Origin: Muribaculaceae bacterium
GTDB taxonomy: Bacteria > Pseudomonadota > Alphaproteobacteria > Rs-D84
DNA length: 64,000 nucleotides
Direction of reading: 5' to 3'
Assembly (NCBI GenBank): GCA_023665245.1
Contig: JAMPEH010000002.1
Coordinates: 186,001-250,000, forward strand
This document shows positions 16,916 to 26,048 of this stretch, in pieces. A program made the position numbers and the translations under genes. Position 1 is the first letter of the stretch, and the number at the start of each line of letters is the position of its first letter. The notes beneath the pieces are model-generated. The model saw only the letters and a program-made list of their open reading frames with translations, was not told where the DNA came from and ran no database searches.

Positions 16916-18439
16916 TTATGATAATTTTTTGCGCATGATTTCATTTACAACCGCTGGGTTTGCCTGGCCCTTGGTTGCCTTCATAACATTACCAACAAAG
17001 AAGCCCAGAAGCCCTGTCTTGCCAGATTTGTATTGTTCAACCTGGGCTGGGTTTGCGGCGATGACATCATCGATAACTTTTTCAATCGCGTTCGTGTCGG
17101 TTATTTGTTCCATACCGTATTTTTTTGCAATCTGTGCCGGGGTGCCGTTTTCACCATCCAGCATCTTTATAAATATTTCTTTGGCCTGTTTGCCGTTGAT
17201 TGATTGTGCATCAATCATATCAACCAATTCTGCTAAATTTTCTGGGGTAATAATCCGCGGCGCACCAGGCTCAGATGCATCCACAGCGTTTTTTATATCC
17301 CAATTTTCGGGGTGTGCAAACAGTTCCGAAATCATCCAGTTTGCAACCGGTTTGCCGCGTTGTTTTTTATCGCCAACGGCGGTGTCATACCATTTGGATA
17401 TGTCTGTTGTTTCGGTCAATCTGGCCGCGTCATATTCAGACAGACCGTATTCAGACATATAACGGCGACGTGTGGCGGCCGGCAATTCCGGCATTGTTTT
17501 ACGTATGCGTTCAATTGTTTCGTCATCTATATTTAATTCTAATAAATCCGGATCTGGGAAATAGCGATAATCCAGTGCGTCTTCCTTGCTGCGCATGACG
17601 GATGTGGTGCCATCACTTTGCGAATAGCGCATTGTGTCCTGGGATACGGTGCCGCCGTTTTCATATATTTCAATTTGACGGCGTGCTTCGTACTCGATTG
17701 CTGATTTTATGAATTTAAATGATACCATGTTTTTGGTTTCGGTACGTGTGCGGAACTTTGTGTCACCAACCGGGCGCACAGAAACATTAACGTCGGCACG
17801 CATGGAACCTTCTTCCATGTTGGCCTTGGATACGCACAGGGCGCGTGCAATTTCGCGAATTTCGCGCAGGTATCTTTCGGCTTCGTCTGGGGATGAAATA
17901 TAAGAATTATTTTCTGGATTTTTTGTATCCAAAAACGTGACGATTTCCAATAATGCAACACCTGTGCGGTTATAGTCCGCAAATGATTTTGTTGGATGCA
18001 TGTCGTGTTTTAATTTTCCGGCATCTTGTTCCAAGTGTGCACGTTCGATAAATATTTTCTTTGGGTTGCCATCATCGCCTATGATTTCAACGTATCCGCG
18101 GCCAACAACCGGTGGCTGATCTGCGGGTTGTGAAATCTGATACCCCTGGGGCAGGTCAGGATAGAAATACTGTTTGCGGGCAAATGTGCTGTGATGTGAA
18201 ATTTCGGCATTAATACCCAGACCAAATTTTATTGCCTGTTCGACACAATATTTGTTTAATACCGGCAACATGCCCGGCATTGCGACATCAACCATTGATA
18301 CCTGGGTATTTGGTTTGACGGTTGGGTTATAGTCCGCGGATGCGCCACTGAATAATTTGGAATTTGACAGTACTTCGATGTGTGTTTCCAGCCCAATTAC
18401 CAGTTCCCAATCTGTTGTTTTGCCTTTTATTGTAAACAT
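16916..18439 (-). CDS. gatB: Asp/Glu-tRNA amidotransferase subunit B
   Basis: GatB (507 aa) of the GatCAB complex, which converts misacylated Glu-tRNAGln and Asp-tRNAAsn to the Gln and Asn forms. The typical N-terminus (TDWELVIGLETHIEVLSNSKLFS), DLPQGYQISQ, and the C-terminal YqeY-like tail (GNVMKATKGQANP) are present. The start at 18439 is chosen because AAGGAAAAAG precedes it; the upstream in-frame extension would run toward tRNA-Phe on the other strand. gatA and gatC lie beyond that tRNA on the same strand. Confidence 0.95.
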   Translation of the reverse strand: MFTIKGKTTDWELVIGLETHIEVLSNSKLFSGASADYNPTVKPNTQVSMVDVAMPGMLPVLNKYCVEQAIKFGLGINAEISHHSTFARKQYFYPDLPQGYQISQPADQPPVVGRGYVEIIGDDGNPKKIFIERAHLEQDAGKLKHDMHPTKSFADYNRTGVALLEIVTFLDTKNPENNSYISSPDEAERYLREIREIARALCVSKANMEEGSMRADVNVSVRPVGDTKFRTRTETKNMVSFKFIKSAIEYEARRQIEIYENGGTVSQDTMRYSQSDGTTSVMRSKEDALDYRYFPDPDLLELNIDDETIERIRKTMPELPAATRRRYMSEYGLSEYDAARLTETTDISKWYDTAVGDKKQRGKPVANWMISELFAHPENWDIKNAVDASEPGAPRIITPENLAELVDMIDAQSINGKQAKEIFIKMLDGENGTPAQIAKKYGMEQITDTNAIEKVIDDVIAANPAQVEQYKSGKTGLLGFFVGNVMKATKGQANPAVVNEIMRKKLS

Positions 18440-18493
18440 TTTTTCTTTTTCCTTGCTTTTTATCTTTTCATATCTTATTATGCATGCTGGATT

Positions 18494-18569
18494 GGCTAGG
18501 TAGCTCAGTTGGTAGAGCAAGGGACTGAAAATCCCTGTGTCAGCGGTTCGATTCCGTTCCTAGCCACCA
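18494..18569 (+). tRNA. tRNA-Phe (anticodon GAA)
   Basis: A 76-nt cloverleaf: acceptor GGCTAGG pairs with CCTAGCC, D arm AGCTCAGTTGGTAGAGC, anticodon stem GGGA/TCCC region with loop carrying GAA, T arm GGTTCGATTCC, encoded CCA. It sits on the strand opposite the gat genes, separating gatB from gatA. Confidence 0.96.
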
Positions 18570-18605
18570 TTTTTTATGCAAATTTTCCGACATTTTATGC
18601 ATTTT

Positions 18606-20081
18606 TTATTTTCCCATAACTTTTGATGGGCGATTGTCTACGCCTGCAAATTGTTCAATATGCTTGGCCAATTGCATTACACGCATGTCGTCAAATCGGC
18701 GTCCGACAACCTGCATCCCCAGTGGCAGACCGTTTGCCGCCAATCCGCATGGTACGCTGCATGCCGGGATACCTGCCAAGTTCATCGCAACGGTGAATAA
18801 ATCCAGTGCATAATATTCCAGCGGTGTCAGGTCAGAATCCAATGGCATGGCCGTACCAGCACCTGATGGACATATAATCAAGTCACATTGTTCAAATGCT
18901 TTGTTAAAACTGTCTGCAATCATGCGGCGAACGCGTGCGGCCTGCATGAAATATACATCATACGATTCGCTGGACAGCACTGCTGTGCCGATAATCATAC
19001 GGCGTTGTACTTCGGTACCAAATCCTGCCGCGCGGGTCTTTTTATATGTGTCGATTAAATCTTTGCCTTCGACACGCAGTCCATACCGCATACCGTCATA
19101 GCGGGCCAGGTTTGATGATGCCTCTGCCGGGGCGATGATGTAATATGCCGCCAATGCGTCCAGGATATTTGGAATTGAAACCTCTACTATTTCTGCACCG
19201 GCAGATTTTAAATCGTTAATGCGTTGTTCAAACAGGTGTTTCATATCTGGCGATACTTCAACATCTGCGAATTCTTTTATTATTCCAACACGCAATTTTT
19301 TGCCATCGCCGATAATTGGACGCAGGTTGCCATTAAATTCAAATTTAGCATCCGGACAACTGGTTGAATCCAGTGCATCATGCCCCGCCATAACTGATAA
19401 TAATAATGCCGTGTCATCGGTTGTACGTGCGATTGGGCCCGGTGTATCCAGGCTGGACGCAAATGCGACGCATCCCCAACGTGAACACAGACCATATGTT
19501 GGTTTCATTCCGACCAATCCTGTTATTGCCGATGGGAAACGGATTGAACCACCGGTATCTGTGCCGGTACCACCCATTGCGAGTCCCGATGCAATTGCAC
19601 TGGTTGCGCCACCAGATGAACCACCCGCGGTAAGGCGCCGCGCCATTTGCCATGGATTAACGGGTGCGCCAAAGTAACTGGTCTTGCTGAATGTGCCCAT
19701 TGCGAATTCATCCAGATTTGATTTACCCAATAATACAGAACCAGAATCAATGAATTTCTGTGAAATGGTGGATTCATATTCCGGAACAAAATTTTCCAGC
19801 ATTTTTGACGCCGCCGTTGTACGAATGCCACGTGTTGCAAACAGGTCTTTCATTTCAATTGGAATACCGTCCAGTGTGCGCATTTCGCCGCCTGCGATGC
19901 GTGTGTCGGCCGCCGCGGCGTCATGCATGGCGCGTTCGGGTGTGACGGTGATATAGCAATTTAAATCACCGCCCAATTTTTCAATGCGATCCAGGTGTGC
20001 ACGTGTCAATTCGGTTGCGCTGATTTCGCGTGATTTTAATTTTTGTAATGCTTCGGTAATCGTCAGGTCTATCAGGTTCAT
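18606..20081 (-). CDS. gatA: Asp/Glu-tRNA amidotransferase subunit A
   Basis: GatA (491 aa), the amidase subunit that releases ammonia from glutamine. The amidase signature is visible: GGSSGGATSAIASGLA with the Ser-cis-Ser pair, the upstream catalytic Lys in PIEMKDLFAT, and TDTGGSIRFPS. It follows gatC and a 150-aa unknown gene on the same strand, spaced 15 nt from the latter. Confidence 0.96.
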   Translation of the reverse strand: MNLIDLTITEALQKLKSREISATELTRAHLDRIEKLGGDLNCYITVTPERAMHDAAAADTRIAGGEMRTLDGIPIEMKDLFATRGIRTTAASKMLENFVPEYESTISQKFIDSGSVLLGKSNLDEFAMGTFSKTSYFGAPVNPWQMARRLTAGGSSGGATSAIASGLAMGGTGTDTGGSIRFPSAITGLVGMKPTYGLCSRWGCVAFASSLDTPGPIARTTDDTALLLSVMAGHDALDSTSCPDAKFEFNGNLRPIIGDGKKLRVGIIKEFADVEVSPDMKHLFEQRINDLKSAGAEIVEVSIPNILDALAAYYIIAPAEASSNLARYDGMRYGLRVEGKDLIDTYKKTRAAGFGTEVQRRMIIGTAVLSSESYDVYFMQAARVRRMIADSFNKAFEQCDLIICPSGAGTAMPLDSDLTPLEYYALDLFTVAMNLAGIPACSVPCGLAANGLPLGMQVVGRRFDDMRVMQLAKHIEQFAGVDNRPSKVMGK

Positions 20082-20096
20082 TTTTATATCACTTTC

Positions 20097-20549
20097 TTAT
20101 TTTTGTTTATCAATTGCATATTTTTCAGGAAACAGTATTGCGCCCAATGTGCGGCGGATAAATTCATCGCGACATTTTCCGCAACGCAGATTGTGTGCAC
20201 ATGCACGTGTCATTGCGTCTGAATTCTGGGGCAGGCGGGGCCCAGACATGCATGGTGCACGGAACTTTGGTTCGCGCACATCATAGAAATAAAACATATC
20301 TGATAAATCCAGTGTGCGATACCGATTGCGCGAACCCGGCATTTTCCCAAACGACATTGTGTCACGGAAATCCAGTGACATCGTTTCAATGCATGTGTGT
20401 TTTTTGTTTGTGCCGGTGGCAAACGCATCCATTAATGTGTTTAATTGTGTGGTGTCAATTTGCCCCATGTTTATGCATGTGTACGGAATTTCGTCATACG
20501 GCATGTATGTACAGAAATTTACAGAAATTTGCGGTTGCTTTTTTGCCAT
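20097..20549 (-). CDS. Unknown protein between gatC and gatA
   Basis: A 150-residue soluble protein with Cys clustered toward the C-terminus (ACAHNLRCGKC), which could bind metal (inference). Further Cys lie at NFCTY, YTCIN, HTCIE and APCMS. No family recognised. It is tightly packed in the gat operon: 2 nt after the gatC stop and 15 nt before gatA, so it is co-translated with the amidotransferase genes. Its position suggests a link to tRNA charging or simply a shared transcript. Confidence 0.6.
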   Translation of the reverse strand: MAKKQPQISVNFCTYMPYDEIPYTCINMGQIDTTQLNTLMDAFATGTNKKHTCIETMSLDFRDTMSFGKMPGSRNRYRTLDLSDMFYFYDVREPKFRAPCMSGPRLPQNSDAMTRACAHNLRCGKCRDEFIRRTLGAILFPEKYAIDKQK

Positions 20550-20551
20550 GA

Positions 20552-20845
20552 TTATTCGTCCATAACTTTTGGTACCGCAAAGTATCCACGTGAAACGCCG
20601 GCGGTATCCGGGTCGTTGGCCAATACTGCATCACGGATATTGCCATCGGTGACGGTGTCATCCCGCTGGGGCAGGTGGTGTTCACATGGGTTTAGCATTG
20701 GTTCAATGCCATGTGTGTCAATTTTCTGTAATTTGTCCAGCCAGTCGACCACGGAATCTATATTCATTGATGCCAATTTTTCATCCGAAATTTCAATTCG
20801 AATAAGGTCTGCGAATTTATTTAATTGCTGCTTGCTAAATGCCAT
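20552..20845 (-). CDS. gatC: Asp/Glu-tRNA amidotransferase subunit C
   Basis: GatC (97 aa), the small subunit that stabilises GatA and bridges GatB. It has the typical start (FSKQQLNKFADLIRIEISDEKLASM) and C-terminal part (PMLNP...RDDTVTDG). ATG 20845 is preceded by a weak ribosome site and lies 35 nt from the divergent ruvX start, so the two transcripts share a short promoter region. Confidence 0.9.
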   Translation of the reverse strand: MAFSKQQLNKFADLIRIEISDEKLASMNIDSVVDWLDKLQKIDTHGIEPMLNPCEHHLPQRDDTVTDGNIRDAVLANDPDTAGVSRGYFAVPKVMDE

Positions 20846-20880
20846 TTCAAATCCTATTATTAAACAAAGGGAATTATACA

Positions 20881-21327
20881 ATGATTTTGCCAGATTTCAA
20901 GGCTTTTCCTCGCGTCGGGCGCATATTAGGGATTGATTGGGGTGCGTGCCGTACCGGTGTCGCGGTCAGTGACGCGTCACGTGAATTTGTTTTTACACGG
21001 CCATCTGTGCTTGTGAAATCCGCGGATGATATTGCACCACAAATTGCAAAATTTGCGCTGGCAGAAAATGTTGTAGGTGTTGTTATCGGGTTGCCGGTAC
21101 ATGGTGACGGTACAGAATCAGAAACGTCTGCCATGGTGCGCCAATTTGCAAATCAGTTGTCTGAAATTACAGATTTGCCAATTTGCTTTATCGAAGAAAA
21201 TTTGACGAGTTTGGCCGCCCAGGAACAAATGGGACGTGTGCGTGTTCGCGATATAAAACAAAAACTGGATTCAGAATCTGCACGGGTTATTTTGGAAAAT
21301 GCAATTGCAGTTATAAACAGATTGTAA
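20881..21327 (+). CDS. ruvX: Holliday junction resolvase-like RuvX/YqgF
   Basis: A 148-residue RNase H-fold protein with the YqgF pattern: GIDWGACRTGVAVSD, IGLPVHGDGTES and FIEENLTS. The family has roles in 16S rRNA 3'-end maturation (YqgF) and possibly Holliday-junction cleavage. ATG 20881 is chosen for its AAAGGGAA ribosome site; the upstream in-frame codon would overlap gatC. Confidence 0.9.
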   Translation: MILPDFKAFPRVGRILGIDWGACRTGVAVSDASREFVFTRPSVLVKSADDIAPQIAKFALAENVVGVVIGLPVHGDGTESETSAMVRQFANQLSEITDLPICFIEENLTSLAAQEQMGRVRVRDIKQKLDSESARVILENAIAVINRL

Positions 21328-21372
21328 AAAATGCGCTATGTGCTGGATTTTATGCATATAGCGCGTTTTTTA
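21326..21372. terminator. Bidirectional terminator after ruvX
   Basis: TGCGCTATGTGC/GCATATAGCGCG stem flanked by A6 and T6 tracts, between convergent ruvX and the AI-2E permease gene. The sequence resembles the dnaJ terminator at 43895. Confidence 0.8.
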
Positions 21373-22416
21373 ATCTTCACGTTTGTCGGGAATATTACCA
21401 TCCGCAGACAGTAGTACTGCAATCCAACGGGTAGAGTCAAACTGGGCAGTGATAATAAATGTTGCAACCAATAATGGCACGCTGAAAAACATGCCGGCAA
21501 CGCCCCAAATCATGCCCCAAAATACCAGGTTTATTAAAATTGCCAGTGTTGATATGTTTAATGTTTTGCCCATCAGTTTTGGTTCGATAATATTTCCAAA
21601 TAATATCTGTAATGCAATTAGGCCACCCGCAGTTAACAGTGGTTGGTGCAGGTCGGGTGCGGTCGCCAATGAATAAAGAATTGGCAATCCGCATGCAATA
21701 ATTGCGCCGATGGTTGGAATATAACTGGTGATAAATACGATAAATGCCCAGACACCTGCAAATTGAACGTCAATCGCAGTCAACCATATGTACGAGAAAA
21801 TACCTGTCACAGCAGATATAAATGTTTTCATAAACAGATATTTTTTCATGTTGTCATTTATGCTGTCCAGGATGTAGCGCATTTTTTTAGACCGCATTTT
21901 GTTGGGAAACATTGCGATAAATTTGCGGTTAAATGTGCTTTGCTCTACAAACATGAACAGTATGTATATCAAAATCATTCCGACCGATGCCACAATTGAT
22001 GCCGCGGATGAACCAACGTTTGATGCGATTTTTGTCATGTTGGGCAGCATTTCTGCATCAAATCGCAATCCCAGCATATCAGACAAATAATTGCCCAGAT
22101 TAATCATTTTATCTTGGATTTCAGGCAGTGCGGCCAGTAATTCTGAAAACATGGGGCGAACCTGGGTTGCAAACAGGTATGTCACCATGCACAATGTCAA
22201 AATTGCCAGGCCCCGCGACACCCAATCAAATGAACGCGATGCCAACATGCAATCTTTGTCACGATTGCAATGTTGCAGTGGCATAACCTTGCGATAGTAT
22301 GCAGCAATTGCGTTTATCAGGTACCATAAAAATACGGCGACCAATAATGGTATTAAAATCGAACGTCCCAACCACAGGAATGCAACAAAGGCAACAAATA
22401 AAATTAAACCGTTCAT
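21370..22416 (-). CDS. AI-2E family transporter (PerM/YdiK-like)
   Basis: A 348-residue polytopic inner-membrane protein with about seven hydrophobic segments. The C-terminal half carries the family pattern (FITSYIPTIGAIIACGLPILYSLA...GNIIEPKLMGKTLNISTLAILINLVFWGMIWGVAGMFFSVPLL). Members are exporters of uncertain substrate; the AI-2 role was shown only for some. It starts 43 nt downstream of sufC on the same strand and may be co-transcribed. Confidence 0.88.
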   Translation of the reverse strand: MNGLILFVAFVAFLWLGRSILIPLLVAVFLWYLINAIAAYYRKVMPLQHCNRDKDCMLASRSFDWVSRGLAILTLCMVTYLFATQVRPMFSELLAALPEIQDKMINLGNYLSDMLGLRFDAEMLPNMTKIASNVGSSAASIVASVGMILIYILFMFVEQSTFNRKFIAMFPNKMRSKKMRYILDSINDNMKKYLFMKTFISAVTGIFSYIWLTAIDVQFAGVWAFIVFITSYIPTIGAIIACGLPILYSLATAPDLHQPLLTAGGLIALQILFGNIIEPKLMGKTLNISTLAILINLVFWGMIWGVAGMFFSVPLLVATFIITAQFDSTRWIAVLLSADGNIPDKRED

Positions 22417-22459
22417 AAAAAACTCCTATGCGTTGTGTACGTGCATGCAGCACGTTTTT

Positions 22460-23137
22460 TTACCCTTGTAGAATACACCCATTTTTCATCTGTGTTGTGG
22501 CCGTTGGATTGATGCGTTTTGTAAAGTCATCTTGGTGACTGATGAACAAAAATGTCGTGTCACGCATTTCGTCAATTATATCTGCAATTTGTTGTTTGGT
22601 TATTGCATCTGCACCGGAATCCGGTTCATCTAAAATTGCAAATTTGGGTGCGGTTAAAATCAATCGTAATAGCATCAGGCGTTTACGTTCGCCACCGGAA
22701 AATCCAACGTTGACACTGCGATTTAACCAATCTTTTGGTATATCTAGTTTACTGCGTGCGTTTTCTAGTTTTTCTAAGAATTCAGCCATTGACAGGTCGC
22801 GGCCTGTTTGAAAATGTGTGTGGGCCACCATAGAGTGTTTTAAGAAACTGACCATTGTCAGGCCCGGGATTTCTGGTACGTTTTGTCCGCCGGTAAATAT
22901 GCCCAGTAATGCGCGTGTTGTTGCGTTTTCATTTGTTATATCGCGGCCATCAAAAATAATGCGTCCCGCGTCAATGGTGTATTCAGGATTGCCGGAAATG
23001 GTTTGTACCAGTGTTGTTTTTCCACATCCATTGTGACCGGATAATAAGTGGCGTGCCCCATGTTCAACACGCATGTTTATATCTGATAATAATTTTTTCC
23101 CATTCATTGTGACGGTCAGATTCTGTATTTCTAGCAT
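22460..23137 (-). CDS. sufC: Fe-S assembly ATPase SufC
   Basis: The ABC-type ATPase of the SufBCD scaffold (225 aa). Walker A SGHNGCGKTT, signature GFSGGERKR, Walker B with SufC-typical ILDEPDSGAD, and the His switch ISHQ. The start at 23137 (MLEIQNLTV) is preceded by ACAGGATAAT. It is separated from sufB by Cys-rich unit 3 on the opposite strand and has its own promoter at 23163-23190. sufD was not seen. Confidence 0.93.
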   Translation of the reverse strand: MLEIQNLTVTMNGKKLLSDINMRVEHGARHLLSGHNGCGKTTLVQTISGNPEYTIDAGRIIFDGRDITNENATTRALLGIFTGGQNVPEIPGLTMVSFLKHSMVAHTHFQTGRDLSMAEFLEKLENARSKLDIPKDWLNRSVNVGFSGGERKRLMLLRLILTAPKFAILDEPDSGADAITKQQIADIIDEMRDTTFLFISHQDDFTKRINPTATTQMKNGCILQG

Positions 23138-23162
23138 AATATTATCCTGTTGTATCTGATTA

Positions 23163-23190
23163 ATTATAGCATAAATTACTTGCGTTGCAA
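23163..23190 (-). promoter_or_regulatory. Promoter for sufC, overlapping the unit-3 promoter
   Basis: On the minus strand: TTGCAA (23190-23185), 16-nt spacer, TATAAT (23168-23163), 25 nt before the sufC ATG. Its -35 box touches the plus-strand -35 (23180-23185) of Cys-rich unit 3, so the two promoters face apart and overlap; RNA polymerase probably cannot occupy both at once. Confidence 0.6.
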
Positions 23191-23410
23191 TCATGGCATT
23201 TTTATAATGATTGCGTCGACAGGTGTTCTGTCGATGGGTGTGAGAACCCTTTTCTGGCGTCACGAAAATATACATGGCGCGTAGGCGTCTTTTTATTTAT
23301 CGCGATGGAAACCCCAGCATGGGCTGGGGGGCGGTGAATATATTGAATAAGCCCACAATTTCCAGAAGTTGTTCTCAACCCCCAGTCCACCATTAATTTT
23401 GGTGGTTTTT
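23180..23410 (+). promoter_or_regulatory. Structured attenuator-type leader, copy 3, with promoter
   Basis: Promoter TTGCGT-N17-TATAAT (23180-23208). P0 TCGACAG/CTGTCGA (23216-23234). P1: TGAGAAC (23241-23247) with GTTCTCA (23371-23377), and TTCTGG (23252-23257) with CCAGAA (23362-23367). P2: CCCCAGC (23312-23318) with GCTGGGG (23323-23329). The competing partner CCCCCAG at 23379-23385 changes together with P2, so both alternative pairings persist. Terminator CCACC/GGTGG with T5 to 23410. Confidence 0.85.
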
Positions 23411-23433
23411 GTTTACAACAAAGGGGTTATGAG

Positions 23434-23997
23434 ATGAAAGTAAAAATATTATGTATGACCATGGTGTCGTTAATTTGGACGTCTGGTTTGTCTGCACAGG
23501 TGTTATGGCTGAACGGCGGTGGTGGCGGTATTGCCGATTGGTGTTTGATTGGCAGTCCGACGGCAACACTTTCTGATACATCTGACAATACATGCTATTG
23601 GTGTGAAACCGGTGAACGATCGTCGGGGTATTGCACGTCACGATATGCCAGTTGTGCCGGCGGCAGTGATATGGTTGTGGCATCAGGTGGTATCATGACA
23701 GACACTTCAAATAATGCCAAGTGGCGGTGTACAGATGATGGATGGGTGTCGTATACTGAACCTGAGACGTGTTATAGTGGTGCCGGTTGCAAAGAGACAT
23801 GCTATTGGGATGCCGGCCCATATACGTGTTTATCGTGTCCAGCACCAGATTTTGTAAGTCTGTTGCCGGTGTCTGCACATACCGGTCAGGATGGTGTTCG
23901 TTCTGATATTACAGATTGCTTTATTTCGCGTGGTATTGGTTTTAGTGATGTGACGGGGACATTTGATATTCTGGGCGATTGTTATTATAGCTTGTAA
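23434..23997 (+). CDS. Secreted Cys-rich protein, unit 3
   Basis: A 187-residue protein with a signal peptide (MKVKILCMTMVSLIWTSGLSA) and a mature part rich in Cys, Ser, Thr and Gly (NTCYWCETGERSSGYCTS; GCKETCYWDAGPYTCLSC). It ends ITDCFISRG...DVTGTFDI...DCYY. It lies on the plus strand between sufB and sufC, which are both on minus, so it interrupts what is normally one operon. Ribosome site AAAGGGG. Function unknown. Confidence 0.75.
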   Translation: MKVKILCMTMVSLIWTSGLSAQVLWLNGGGGGIADWCLIGSPTATLSDTSDNTCYWCETGERSSGYCTSRYASCAGGSDMVVASGGIMTDTSNNAKWRCTDDGWVSYTEPETCYSGAGCKETCYWDAGPYTCLSCPAPDFVSLLPVSAHTGQDGVRSDITDCFISRGIGFSDVTGTFDILGDCYYSL

Positions 23998-23999
23998 TT

Positions 24000-25319
24000 T
24001 TATTTTCCAGATAGCGCCATTTGTATCAATTGCTTTGATTCAACCAGAAATTCCATCGGCAGTCGCGATATAATTGGGGATGCGGTGGCACCTATAATCA
24101 ATGCTGTTGCGGTATCGATATCAATGCCTGACATCATCAAATATAATAATTGGTCTGCATTGATGGCGCCGGTTGTGGCCTCGTGACTTTGGGTGTTATT
24201 GGGGTTAGTGTGAATTATTGTTGGTAATGTGTTGGCAACCGCACGATTGCCAATTATACGTGTGTCGCATTTTGATGCATTTTTGCCGTGTGTGCCCATA
24301 AATGATACCATGCTGCGAAACGTTTGGTGTGATGCGCCCAATGCAACGCCATATGACACAATATTTGATACGGTATTATTTCCAACGTGTATCATTTTTG
24401 TGCCTGTATCTGATTGCTGGGCGCCCCGTGTTATTGTCAGTGAATAAAAATCACTGTGTGCGCCGTCGCCGGCCAGAATTGTTGACGGGTATTTCCATGT
24501 CATGGCAGCGCCGATTTCAACCTGGGTCCAATCAATGCGGGCGTTGTTATCGGCGCGTCCACGTTTTGTGACAAAGTTTAATATCCCACCACGCCCCGTT
24601 TCGTCGCCAGAAAACCAGTTTTGAACAGTTGCGTATTTTACCGTTGCATTGTCGTGTGCGATGATTTCAACGACACCGCTGTGCAGTTGATGGTTTGGGC
24701 GGCGTGGGGCGCTGCATCCTTCCATATATGATAATTCAGCACCGCAATCTGCAATAATCAGTGTGCGTTCAAATTGTCCGATTTTTGCCGTTTCTATCCT
24801 GAAATAACTGGCCAAATCAATCGGGCATTTTGTATTTTTGGGAATATATACAAATGTGCCGTCTGAAAATACCGCGGCGTTTAGTGCGGCATAAAAATTA
24901 TCGGTTGCTGGTACAACGGTGCCCAGATATTTCTGGACGAGTTCTGGATATTGCTTTACCGCATCTGAAAATGGTAAAAATATAATCCCCAGTTTATTCA
25001 GGGTTTCTGTATATGAAGTATGAACGGAACGACTGTCGATAACGGTATCGGTCGCCATGCCCAGTAATGCACGCTGTTCAGATTCTGGCAGGCCCATTTT
25101 ATTGTATACCGCTTTTAAATCTGAATTATCTATTGGGGCAGGTTCGTTATAGTAATTTAATTCATCATAATTTATTGGTGTGTATTCTATTTCGCCCCAA
25201 TGTGGTTCCGTCATTTTTTTCCATGCATCAAATGCCGCCAGACGCCAATCGGTCAGCCACTGTGGCTCGTCACGCATTTGTGATATTTCACAGATAAGGT
25301 CAGGGGATATCGTTCGCAT
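24000..25319 (-). CDS. sufB: Fe-S cluster scaffold protein SufB
   Basis: SufB (439 aa), the scaffold on which Fe-S clusters form with SufC and SufD. Family landmarks: YFRIET, ERTLIIADCGAELSYMEGCSAP, TVQNWFSGDETGRGGILNFVTKRG, and the C-terminal SHEATTGAINADQLLYLMMSGI. It follows an unknown 179-aa gene with a 2-nt gap. Downstream, Cys-rich unit 3 on the other strand ends 2 nt from the sufB stop. Confidence 0.94.
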   Translation of the reverse strand: MRTISPDLICEISQMRDEPQWLTDWRLAAFDAWKKMTEPHWGEIEYTPINYDELNYYNEPAPIDNSDLKAVYNKMGLPESEQRALLGMATDTVIDSRSVHTSYTETLNKLGIIFLPFSDAVKQYPELVQKYLGTVVPATDNFYAALNAAVFSDGTFVYIPKNTKCPIDLASYFRIETAKIGQFERTLIIADCGAELSYMEGCSAPRRPNHQLHSGVVEIIAHDNATVKYATVQNWFSGDETGRGGILNFVTKRGRADNNARIDWTQVEIGAAMTWKYPSTILAGDGAHSDFYSLTITRGAQQSDTGTKMIHVGNNTVSNIVSYGVALGASHQTFRSMVSFMGTHGKNASKCDTRIIGNRAVANTLPTIIHTNPNNTQSHEATTGAINADQLLYLMMSGIDIDTATALIIGATASPIISRLPMEFLVESKQLIQMALSGK

Positions 25320-25321
25320 GG

Positions 25322-25861
25322 TTAACTTTGTGTGGCCAGTTGTTTTGCCTGGGCAAAGAAGGTCAATGATTGCCCCAGCAATCCGTCTGTAAATGTGTTG
25401 GCCAAGATGCTGTCTGGTTCTGTTGTTGTCAAGTGATGCAAGAACGCATCCGCACGTGTCATATAGTTATCAACACTGCGTGCAACCTCGGTGTCCAGTT
25501 TTATGCATCGGCGCAGTTTCTCCAACGCAAATGGATTCTTTGCATATTCGTCCATTATGCCGCCCAATGCACGCCATAGTTGGTGTTCGTTTGTTGCGCG
25601 TGGCATAACATCGATTGCCGCCATAATCGGAATCAGATTTTGTAATAAATCCTGGTATATTATTTCGGCGTTTTCTGTAATAGCGTTGGTTGCGTATTTG
25701 TTTTTCAACACCTTTTGCATTTTTACAATCAGGTTGTACTGGTATGTCAATGTCTTGTTCATTGCGTGTATGCGCGAGTTTATGCCGACCAAGAACCCAA
25801 TCAGCCCGACCAGCATTACACAAACCAGCCCCAGTCCTGATAAAATAAGCGTTTCTTGCAT
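25322..25861 (-). CDS. Membrane-anchored helical protein upstream of sufB
   Basis: A 179-residue protein: one N-terminal membrane helix (LILSGLGLVCVMLVGLIGFLVGIN), then a long alpha-helical, Leu/Met-rich domain. Its layout is reminiscent of LemA-like proteins, but I do not recognise the family. It ends 2 nt before sufB and probably forms the head of that transcript. Start 25861 is chosen because the hydrophobic helix begins there. Confidence 0.55.
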   Translation of the reverse strand: MQETLILSGLGLVCVMLVGLIGFLVGINSRIHAMNKTLTYQYNLIVKMQKVLKNKYATNAITENAEIIYQDLLQNLIPIMAAIDVMPRATNEHQLWRALGGIMDEYAKNPFALEKLRRCIKLDTEVARSVDNYMTRADAFLHHLTTTEPDSILANTFTDGLLGQSLTFFAQAKQLATQS

Positions 25862-25975
25862 GCTTTTGTCCCTGTGTTTTTTATTATTTTGTACACAGTA
25901 TAGCATACTTTTTACGATTCGCGCGATTTTATGTGCCGTGTCGCAAAAGTGCCGATTTATAGTGTGTTTTTAGTC

Positions 25976-26004
25976 TTGCACAGATTCGGTCGAATTGTTA
26001 TAAT
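25976..26004 (+). promoter_or_regulatory. Promoter for the TcpQ-pilN pair
   Basis: TTGCAC, 17-nt spacer, TATAAT; 44 nt before the ATG of the TcpQ-domain gene. Confidence 0.6.
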
Positions 26005-26048
26005 GACTTATAATAATAATGTATAAACGCGCAGGAAAGGAAGTTTTT

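Noticed and set aside
18440..18520. N-terminal extension of GatB by 27 residues
   Set aside because: The extension reaches into tRNA-Phe on the other strand and lacks a ribosome site; GatB family members start near MFTIKGKT.
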